Shown: in pieces, positions 57,968-64,000 of the stretch
Numbering within the stretch: the first letter of the stretch is position 1
Layout of the letters: each line of letters opens with the position of its first letter
DNA from: JAJDTR01 sp965220415
GTDB lineage: Bacteria; Poribacteria; WGA-4E; JAJDTR01
Length of the DNA: 64,000 nt
Assembly: GCA_965220415.1 (NCBI GenBank)
Contig: OZ244829.1
Location: 2,108,001 to 2,172,000, forward strand
Direction of reading: 5' to 3'
Made by a program: the position numbers and the translations under genes
Notes under the pieces: generated by a model
Seen by the model: only the letters and a program-made list of their open reading frames with translations
What the model was told of the DNA's origin: nothing
The model's database searches: none

Positions 57968-58519
57968 TTACTCAAGAACACGGAACAGCATATCAAATAC
58001 CGCTCGTTCATCGACACGATGCTTGAGTGTTGCATGGCATTTTATCGCGTGATGTTTCTTGTCTTTCAGCGTTAGGCGAACTCGAATTTGAGGACTGGGA
58101 ATCAACTCATCTAGCGTGAAGACCTCGTAAAAATCTTGCCGCTGCTCCGGTTCAAGCGTTACCGGCAGGCTATTGCGAAGAAGGCTGGGAAAAATGGAGG
58201 CTTGAGGCGCCGCGTACTGATCTGCCATCTGCCATTTTCGTCCGATTCTCGCCTGGAATCGACATCCTTCAATGGTAACGGGAATCTGGTCGTTGTCATT
58301 ATATATTCTGCACGAAATCAGGAACAAAATATATCCGCCGCGCGTAATAAAACAGTTGGTTTGCCCTGCGATCAAATCCACTCGGTTCCGCATTCTCCAT
58401 CGTCGCCGTTGTGGATATGTCGAGTGTGACAGACCGCGCAAGAAGTCAAAAAGCCACTTGGATACAGAAAGCAGTAGCGCTATGACGCTCAAAACGAGGG
58501 CAATTGTGGCTTTGTCCAA
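57968..58519 (-). CDS. Small membrane-anchored protein, unknown
   Basis: I do not recognise this 183-residue protein. It starts at TTG 58519 after GGAGG at 58533-58537 (reverse strand), with a promoter at 58547-58576. Residues 5-30 are a single membrane helix (IALVLSVIALLLSVSKWLFDFL) followed by a basic segment; the remainder (about 60-183) is beta-rich, with RIYNDNDQIPVTIEGCRFQARI and a VRLTLKDKKHH strand and an Arg/Lys-rich profile. It may be a cytoplasmic or periplasmic single-pass protein. The gene is isolated between the lipoprotein gene and the divergent PQQ gene. Confidence 0.65.
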   Translation of the reverse strand: MDKATIALVLSVIALLLSVSKWLFDFLRGLSHSTYPQRRRWRMRNRVDLIAGQTNCFITRGGYILFLISCRIYNDNDQIPVTIEGCRFQARIGRKWQMADQYAAPQASIFPSLLRNSLPVTLEPEQRQDFYEVFTLDELIPSPQIRVRLTLKDKKHHAIKCHATLKHRVDERAVFDMLFRVLE

Positions 58520-58546
58520 TTCGATTTAACAACCTCCGTATAGAGT

Positions 58547-58576
58547 AGTATATGAATCCGGAGTACTTCAAGTCAA
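58547..58576 (-). promoter_or_regulatory. Sigma70-type promoter of the small membrane protein gene
   Basis: On the minus strand TTGACT (58576-58571), 18-bp spacer, TATACT (58552-58547). The start would be near 58540, giving a very short leader with GGAGG almost at the transcript's 5' end. Confidence 0.65.
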
Positions 58577-58631
58577 TACAAATTAGGACAGAGGATTCTT
58601 GATAAACTCATACTGTATGGCAGGTGATCGG

Positions 58632-60029
58632 ATGAAAAGGCAACAGAGATTGGAATTTCTGATACATTTGTCATTTGGTTGTATGCTTTGCTGTTTCAGT
58701 TACGGTGAAGCCGACGACTCCGCTAAGCGCACTCAGCTAGCAGACCTACGCACACGGAAAACCGGCAGCGACTGGCAAGGTTTTCTTGGTCCAACTGGAG
58801 ACGGCAAGTCTCCCGAAAAGGGGCTGCATCTTCGCTGGCATAAATCGGCACCACCGATAGTCTGGCATAAACAGATTGGTACGAGCTATGCCTCCCCTTC
58901 AGTTGCCAAGGGACGACTGTTCAACTTTGATCGACATTGGAACAATGCCCGTCTAACCTGCATGAGAAGTGAAACCGGCGAGGAGTTATGGAGATTTGAA
59001 TACCCAACAGATTACGAGGACATGTACGGTTATAACAACGGCCCTCGTGCATGTCCAGTCGTGGACGAAGATCGGGTATATGTTTTCGGTGTAGAGGGGA
59101 TGTTGCATTGCGTCGGTGCGGCGAACGGCGAGTTGATCTGGAAAGTGAATACGGCAAAGGAATTTAATGTCGTCAAAAACTTTTTCGGCGTTGCATCTGC
59201 ACCTATTGTCGAGCACAATTTGCTAATTGTCCAAATTGGTGGGTCGCCGCCAGGTAGTCCCAAAGACGTGTATGCCGCTCAGGGACAACTCTCCGGCAAC
59301 GGAAGTGGCATTGTTGCATTTGACAAACTCACCGGAGAAGTGAGGTATAAGATCACTGACGAGTTGGCGAGTTACGCTAGCCCAACGGTGGCGACGATTA
59401 ACAGTAGGCGATGGTGTTTCATGTTTGCGCGGGGCGGGTTGTTCGGCTTTGAACCGCGCACCGGCAAAGTAGATTTTCACTATCCATGGCGGTCCAAGAA
59501 GCTGGAGTCGGTAAACGCTGCCAATCCGGTTGTGGTAGGCGATCTGGTGTTCATCAGCGAGGCTTATGGGCGAGGGAGTTCACTGCTGAAGGTGCGACCG
59601 AGCGGGTATCAAGTGCTATGGAAAGACGCGCCCCGTAAGCGAAACAAGTCAATGATGCTGCATTGGAACACTGCCATCCACCACGACGGTTACCTTTACG
59701 GTTGCGGCGGGAGACACGCTCAAGGCTCGCACTTGCGCTGCGTCAAACTGGAAACAGGAGAAGTTATGTGGTCGGAACGGACTGATGAACGTACCTCATT
59801 ACTTTACGTAGACGGCTATTTCGTGGGGTTGGGCGAATACGGTACGCTGAGTCTGATTCGTGCCAACCCTGAGGAAGCGGAGGTCGTATCGCGACTTAAA
59901 ATCGTTGACGCGGGAGGCAAGGAACTAATTGGTTACCCGGCATGGGCGGCGCCAATACTGTCGAACGGCTTTCTCTACATTCGGGGAAAGGATCAGCTAG
60001 TGTGCCTAGATCTCAGTTTGCCGAAATGA
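58632..60029 (+). CDS. Secreted PQQ-repeat (BamB/quinoprotein-like) beta-propeller
   Basis: A 465-residue exported protein. ATG 58632 is preceded by AGGTGATCGG, close to the full anti-Shine-Dalgarno complement; the signal peptide is 1-27 (LIHLSFGCMLCCFSYGEA). From residue 38 it starts with SDWQGFLGPTGDGKSPE, which opens many planctomycete-type PQQ proteins, and then carries several W-x(2,4)-G-x-x-x-L-W-x repeats (ASPSVAKGRLFNFD, GANGELIWKVNT, LTGEVRYKITD, LETGEVMWSERT). These are eight-bladed PQQ-like propellers without evidence for enzymatic quinone binding. It lies on its own between divergent and convergent genes. Confidence 0.9.
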   Translation: MKRQQRLEFLIHLSFGCMLCCFSYGEADDSAKRTQLADLRTRKTGSDWQGFLGPTGDGKSPEKGLHLRWHKSAPPIVWHKQIGTSYASPSVAKGRLFNFDRHWNNARLTCMRSETGEELWRFEYPTDYEDMYGYNNGPRACPVVDEDRVYVFGVEGMLHCVGAANGELIWKVNTAKEFNVVKNFFGVASAPIVEHNLLIVQIGGSPPGSPKDVYAAQGQLSGNGSGIVAFDKLTGEVRYKITDELASYASPTVATINSRRWCFMFARGGLFGFEPRTGKVDFHYPWRSKKLESVNAANPVVVGDLVFISEAYGRGSSLLKVRPSGYQVLWKDAPRKRNKSMMLHWNTAIHHDGYLYGCGGRHAQGSHLRCVKLETGEVMWSERTDERTSLLYVDGYFVGLGEYGTLSLIRANPEEAEVVSRLKIVDAGGKELIGYPAWAAPILSNGFLYIRGKDQLVCLDLSLPK

Positions 60030-60181
60030 CGGAGTTGTAGCATCGGCGAAAATCGAGGTATGTAACTCATTCGATAAGAACGTCTGTAGACCTTATGTCC
60101 TGACGTCCCGATTTCTCTGTGATGGGAGGCGCAATTAACGACTATCTGAGAACATGCGTACGACTCCTTAATCCTAATGCG

Positions 60182-61234
60182 TTAAAACCCATTATACACT
60201 CTCACCGGTTGCCCTGTCTCAATCGATTCCCACGCCGCTACTGCAACAGCAACCGTTTTCGCGCCATCAACCACATTTGGAGATGGTTCAAGGTCTTCCT
60301 CCAAACACTGTTGGAAGTGTCGCATGTAACGAATCACGGTTTGGCCATGCCCATATACACTCGTATCGGTTTCAGGCGGGCACGTCATTTCCAATGGTTC
60401 TTTCGCCTCCGTTTTGTCCAAGACGAGCTTTACCTGTCCTCCCTTGTTGTCCGTGAAGTCACCAATCATCGTTCCACCAGTGCCGTAGACCGAGACCTGC
60501 ATCATGGGCATGGGCGGGTGGACGATGTCATATAACCCCATGGCGCGCCCTATCTGCCCCTCCTTGAACTTTAGATTGAGGAAAAAATTGTTCATTATCG
60601 GATATTCAGGGGTGATTTTTCCCTTTGTACCATAGGCGTGTACTTCCTCGACATCTCCCAGAAAAGAACGAAGGATATCAATAGGATGCGCCACGCCGCC
60701 GAACATGAAGTCTTGTGGAGTGTGCAGCCGCCAAGGCGTAAAGTCGTAAACGGGGCGCATATCGTGAACGTAATGAGCATCCACTGCCATGATTTCCCCT
60801 AAATCACCATCGTCGAAGAAACGCCGCATCGTTAGAAACTGCAGATCGAACCGCATCGTTTGACCTACGAGAAATTTTACCCCACGAGCCCGAACCAACC
60901 CAACCAAGCGTTTAGCATCATCCAAGTTGGTCACCATTGGTTTTGTGCAGATGACGTGTTTGCCAGCCTCTATCGCTCCGACACAGTGCTCGGCATGCAT
61001 GTGGTCCGGCGAATAGATAGCAACTACGTCAATGTCATCACGGCGTACCAACTCCTGATAATCGACTGTCCAGAATCTTGCTCCAATCTGCTTGGCATAC
61101 GTCTCTAAAACATCACGGCGCCTTGCACATAACCCCCGCAACTCATACTTTAAATCCGGTACATCCTTAAGCAGGGATGTCGTCGACCCCATGTTCGTGG
61201 GATTTATCCCGATTACTCCCAGTCCAATAGTCAT
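60182..61234 (-). CDS. Gfo/Idh/MocA-family oxidoreductase
   Basis: A 350-residue NAD(P)-dependent dehydrogenase. The start is ATG 61234, with GGGGAGA upstream. Residues 1-120 form a Rossmann domain beginning GLGVIGINPTNMGS, which lacks the usual GxGxxG, and DVVAIYSPDHMHAEHCVGAIEAGKHVICTKPM, where Lys of TKPM corresponds to the catalytic K of the E-K-P motif. The C-terminal alpha/beta domain has GDLGEIMAVDAHYVHD, FGGVAHPIDILR and a probable substrate His near 180. Sugar or inositol substrates are typical of the family. It starts 87 bp after the end of the CCA gene and may follow it in one transcript. Confidence 0.92.
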   Translation of the reverse strand: MTIGLGVIGINPTNMGSTTSLLKDVPDLKYELRGLCARRRDVLETYAKQIGARFWTVDYQELVRRDDIDVVAIYSPDHMHAEHCVGAIEAGKHVICTKPMVTNLDDAKRLVGLVRARGVKFLVGQTMRFDLQFLTMRRFFDDGDLGEIMAVDAHYVHDMRPVYDFTPWRLHTPQDFMFGGVAHPIDILRSFLGDVEEVHAYGTKGKITPEYPIMNNFFLNLKFKEGQIGRAMGLYDIVHPPMPMMQVSVYGTGGTMIGDFTDNKGGQVKLVLDKTEAKEPLEMTCPPETDTSVYGHGQTVIRYMRHFQQCLEEDLEPSPNVVDGAKTVAVAVAAWESIETGQPVRVYNGF

Positions 61235-61321
61235 TTCACTTTCTCCCCAAATCAATCCTTCGCTACTTAGAATTCGTCAACCGAGCACCGCTTTATTGTT
61301 CGTCGACGATGCGAACCAACA

Positions 61322-62788
61322 CTAAGGTTTGCCGCCGTGATTTGACATTTCCAAGAAACGGCGTGCCGCTACCAATGCCTCCTTTGGTGTGTGTATTTTT
61401 CCATCAAACTGAAGCTCTTCTACCTGTTTCAGTATTTCGCCGATTATGGCACCGGGTTTTAAATTTAGCGCGTCCATAATTTCATCGCCGGTAATCAGCC
61501 GTTCCTGCGCCATCATTGGGAGGATTTCCAGAAAGTAGCGATCTGCAACCCTCTTCATCAATTCCTCTGCTGTTGATACATCGGAGGATTTGCGCCGATT
61601 TTCCTGCGATACGCGTAAATCTGCATAAGAGATTAGTAAGACCCCCAGCCAGTCCCGACCTGTGGCTTTCAAAAAACGGCTTATCGACTCGTGTCTTGGG
61701 GGAGTTTCTAACAGTTCCGTGAAGTGAAGATGATTTCGCACGAGACAACTCATCAACTCTGCCGCTTTGCCCCCGAGTCGCAACCGCTTCACAACCTTAA
61801 CCGCCGTCTTAGCTTCGACGCTCTCGTGATGGACAGACTTTGCGATACCGCGGAAAATTAGCCCGAGTTTGATGATTGTTTCGCGCTTCAACCCGTAGAA
61901 CAAATTCGTGTTGAGGTAGTCTTGAATCTCATGTTGATATGGACGCAATATGTTGGGGGCAGACTGTTCCTCGAACGACTGAAGCGCACGCAGCGACTGC
62001 TCCCACAGATCGAGACTTTGATAACCCTCCTGCTGAACGCATCGCATGGACTCAATTTCCGGAAAGATTTGGGAGAGAATGCGGGTGTCGTCCATCTGAC
62101 GAATGTAAGCGGCGGCAGCGGTGACATCCAGAATCTTAATCAACTCATCGCGGATACGCTCGATTGCCACGGCACTGCGTGAGTTTTCGTCAGGTTTTAC
62201 TTGGCTCAACAGGTTCTTGTGCCGGCGAATCAGGTAGACCGTATCTTCAGGAACCGAAAAATCCAGTTGTGCAGCAAAGCGGTAGACACGCAGTAACCGA
62301 AGTGGATCTTCCAGCACGACTCTCTCACTTGGAAAGTGCAACTGGCGCGATTTCAGATCAGACACTCCATTGCAGGGATCGATGAGGCGCACGGATGGTT
62401 GCGTTATCAGTGACGAGAGTTCTATGCCAATAGCGTTGATGCTAAGATCTCGAAGGCATAAATCCTCTTCGATTGCACGACCGCGAAATTGAGCAAAGTC
62501 GAGCGTGAACCCTGTCTCGCGAATGACGACGCGTGCAGTGGGCAATTGCTCCTCTAACGTAACAAAAGCCGCCCCCAAAATATCAGCAAAAGCGCGGGCA
62601 AATGGCAGCGCATCTTGTTCCAATGCAAAGTCGAAATCAGTAATAGGACGGTTCAACAGAAGATCGCGCACGCAGCCACCCACGAGGTAAAGTTGCACGC
62701 CTCGTCCACTCGCAAAGGAGTTCAATTGGTTAATTAATGCGGGTTCGGGTAGATGCTGTTGTAGCTGCGTGGTCGGAACTTGTTGCAT
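61322..62788 (-). CDS. CCA tRNA nucleotidyltransferase / poly(A) polymerase family, HD-domain-like C-terminus
   Basis: A 488-residue class II nucleotidyltransferase. Motifs: LVGGCVRDLLL (34-44, the GGxxRD), TDFDFAL (50-56, catalytic D51-x-D53), CLRDLSINAIG (about 111-121, R-R-D-F/L-type) and the second RH-like basic region ERVVLEDPLRLLRVYRFAAQL. The C-terminal half (about 240-430) has the YVRNHLHF strand and KRVADRYFLEILPMM helices and the closing LITGDEIMDALNLKPGAIIGEIL. CCA-adding enzymes complete tRNA 3' ends; a poly(A) polymerase activity cannot be excluded. It follows the NIPSNAP gene's promoter region and precedes the Gfo/Idh gene. Confidence 0.9.
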   Translation of the reverse strand: MQQVPTTQLQQHLPEPALINQLNSFASGRGVQLYLVGGCVRDLLLNRPITDFDFALEQDALPFARAFADILGAAFVTLEEQLPTARVVIRETGFTLDFAQFRGRAIEEDLCLRDLSINAIGIELSSLITQPSVRLIDPCNGVSDLKSRQLHFPSERVVLEDPLRLLRVYRFAAQLDFSVPEDTVYLIRRHKNLLSQVKPDENSRSAVAIERIRDELIKILDVTAAAAYIRQMDDTRILSQIFPEIESMRCVQQEGYQSLDLWEQSLRALQSFEEQSAPNILRPYQHEIQDYLNTNLFYGLKRETIIKLGLIFRGIAKSVHHESVEAKTAVKVVKRLRLGGKAAELMSCLVRNHLHFTELLETPPRHESISRFLKATGRDWLGVLLISYADLRVSQENRRKSSDVSTAEELMKRVADRYFLEILPMMAQERLITGDEIMDALNLKPGAIIGEILKQVEELQFDGKIHTPKEALVAARRFLEMSNHGGKP

Positions 62789-62915
62789 AGAAGCGATGGG
62801 GTGGTCATAGATTCTAGAGAACTACGGCAGTGCAGTGAATCGGACAAGGGAGCATTCGCACCCGGTGTGCGGAAACGTGAAACCGCGGTCGGTGTGGAGA
62901 AGTATCTCCGCTTTA

Positions 62916-63239
62916 TTACTGTAGAACAGACTTGGGAGTTGCTTGGAGGCGCTTAACGACAATTTGGCTTCGATCAATCAATTCACCGACCCGATCGGCA
63001 ATCTCGTTTTTCCATTGATCGCTCTCATACACCGCTTCATAAAGATGTTGGCGTTCCTCTTCACTCTCAAAACGACGAATCCAAACGTACAAATCTTCTT
63101 CCTCTTCGCCAACGAAATTTCCGACAATCACCATCCCTTTTGAGATTTGGAAGGGGATAACAGTCTCCTCCATATACTTCACCCAATTATCACGTTGGCC
63201 CGGTTTGGTCCGATACTTACGAAGTTCAAAAAATGCCAT
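62916..63239 (-). CDS. NIPSNAP-family small protein
   Basis: A 107-residue protein with GAGGAG directly upstream of ATG 63239, so the in-frame start at 63284 is rejected. It matches the NIPSNAP/dimeric alpha-beta barrel fold: MAFFELRKYRTKPGQRDNWV at the start, PFQISKGMVIVGNFVGEEEEDLYVWIRRF in the middle, and SQIVVKRL at the end. The family is found in many bacteria and in mitochondria; the bacterial function is unknown. The gene has its own consensus promoter between it and recG. Confidence 0.88.
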   Translation of the reverse strand: MAFFELRKYRTKPGQRDNWVKYMEETVIPFQISKGMVIVGNFVGEEEEDLYVWIRRFESEEERQHLYEAVYESDQWKNEIADRVGELIDRSQIVVKRLQATPKSVLQ

Positions 63240-63289
63240 TGTTTTCTCCTCATTTGAATTATTTGAAATTGCTGAATGCGTCACTCGGT

Positions 63290-63317
63290 ATTATACGGAT
63301 CTGCTCATCTAAGTCAA
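63290..63317 (-). promoter_or_regulatory. Sigma70-type promoter of the NIPSNAP gene
   Basis: On the minus strand TTGACT (63317-63312), 16-bp spacer, TATAAT (63295-63290). It lies 36 bp after the recG stop. The transcript would start near 63283, so the ATG at 63239 is reached after about 44 bases. Confidence 0.75.
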
Positions 63318-63353
63318 CAGTTTTCAATCTTGGCGAAGAAGCAGCATTAGGCG

Positions 63354-64000
63354 TCAACCAACAGTTGCCAGTTCCAGATTGTCCTTCCAGTGTGATTGCA
63401 GCATGCATCTTAACAGTTGATGCTCCGGTTGCTTTAGGCTGGGATCGGCTTGGGCGAGCCGGCTTGCTTCGGCTTTCGCGGCTTCAAGCAACGAAGCATC
63501 TTGAATAAGATTGGCAATTCTAAGGTTGGGAAGTCCCGATTGACGAGTGCCGAAAAACTCCCCGGGACCTCGTATTTTCAAATCCGCTTCGGCGATTTCA
63601 AATCCATCACTGGTGCGTGTCATGACCTTCATGCGTTCAAAGCTATCTTGGGAGTTCGGCGTGGCAACAAGATAGCAGAATGACTTGTGTTCTCCGCGCC
63701 CAACGCGGCCGCGCAACTGATGGAGTTGCGCCAACCCAAAACGTTCGGCATTTTCAATTACCATAAGGGTAGCGTTCGGGACATCAATACCGACCTCAAT
63801 CACCGTCGTTGACACCAAGATGTCAATTTGCCGCGCTTTGAATTGGGACATCACCTCTTGCTTCTCCAATGACCGCATCCGCCCGTGCAAAAGGCCGAGG
63901 CGCAGATGCGGAAAGACCTCGCGCTGCAAATGATCCGCCATCTCCGTTGCAGCTTTAATCTCTTCGAGTTTTTCCGATTCCTCTACAAGCGGGTACACGA
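63354..64000 (-). CDS. recG: ATP-dependent DNA helicase RecG, C-terminal part only (window edge)
   Basis: The visible 215 residues are the second helicase domain and C-terminus of RecG, and the frame is open to the right window edge: the leading VYPLVEESEKLEEIKAA is the RecG sequence before motif IV, not a start. Seen are FPHLRLGLLHGRM, motif V (STTVIEVGIDVPNATLM), motif VI (QLRGRVGRGEHKSFCYL) and the TRB-like GFEIAEADLKIRGPGEFFGTRQSG. RecG reverses stalled forks and branch-migrates Holliday junctions. About 470 residues of N-terminal wedge and helicase domain 1 lie outside the window. Confidence 0.93.
   Translation of the reverse strand, partial: VYPLVEESEKLEEIKAATEMADHLQREVFPHLRLGLLHGRMRSLEKQEVMSQFKARQIDILVSTTVIEVGIDVPNATLMVIENAERFGLAQLHQLRGRVGRGEHKSFCYLVATPNSQDSFERMKVMTRTSDGFEIAEADLKIRGPGEFFGTRQSGLPNLRIANLIQDASLLEAAKAEASRLAQADPSLKQPEHQLLRCMLQSHWKDNLELATVG

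Noticed and set aside
1..64000. rRNA or tRNA genes
   Set aside because: I found no cloverleaf with a T-arm GGTTCRANTC pattern in the gene-free stretches and no rRNA-like text.

Overview
The window is about 64 kb of bacterial chromosome at roughly 50% GC. Several things suggest a Candidatus Poribacteria-like (or PVC-affiliated) sponge or marine lineage: four phytanoyl-CoA dioxygenase (PhyH) genes, a DUF1549/DUF1553 plus DUF1501 pair, an array of TolB-like PD40 beta-propeller and LamG exoproteins, CRTAC1/ASPIC and formylglycine-enzyme-like proteins, a DUF6785 permease, and many short dispersed palindromic spacers of the type GTAGGGTGGGCACTGCCCACC. This placement rests on gene content; there is no rRNA, tRNA or marker-gene phylogeny in the window.

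Layout. 1-9.4 kb (+): end of a DUF6785 membrane protein, a GH32-like glycosidase, a VOC protein, a small unknown, a PhyH, then a translationally coupled TPR / FGE-like / CRTAC1 operon. 9.8-20.6 kb (-): PhyH, pentapeptide protein, then eight LamG or PD40 exoproteins, one broken by a nonsense codon; all eight end in a similar W-G-x-[IL]-K tail. 20.9-24.7 kb (-): DUF1501 and DUF1549/1553 pair behind a consensus promoter. 25.1-31.0 kb (+): PolA-type exonuclease-polymerase, PhyH-HEAT fusion, SDR, PhyH. 31.1-38.9 kb (+): a compact chaperone cassette of a miniature GrpE-like protein, a divergent Hsp70 and two large paralogous proteins with a J-like N-terminus and 110-residue repeats. 39-42.6 kb: a Uma2 remnant, a coiled-coil membrane protein, a BatA/VWA protein and a small helical protein. 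42.8-47.3 kb (+): PyrK, BioB, SdiA-regulated-type protein, MFS permease. 48.5-53.3 kb (-): SDR, MurB, PbpC. 54-64 kb: membrane protein, PurE, GspC/PilP-like protein, lipoprotein, small membrane protein, PQQ-repeat protein, Gfo/Idh dehydrogenase, CCA-adding enzyme, NIPSNAP protein and the 3' part of RecG.

The strongest candidates for undescribed biology are (i) the GrpE-like/Hsp70/J-like repeat cassette at 31.1-38.9 kb and (ii) the shared C-terminal W-G-x-[IL]-K tail on exoproteins with two unrelated folds, which looks like a modular sorting, anchoring or assembly signal. The spacers also hold a layered population of small mobile repeats: non-autonomous elements with clean target-site duplications, one with an empty site preserved in a paralogous promoter region, and a 38-40 bp GATC...GCGATAG...ATCC unit that interrupts the palindromic spacers.
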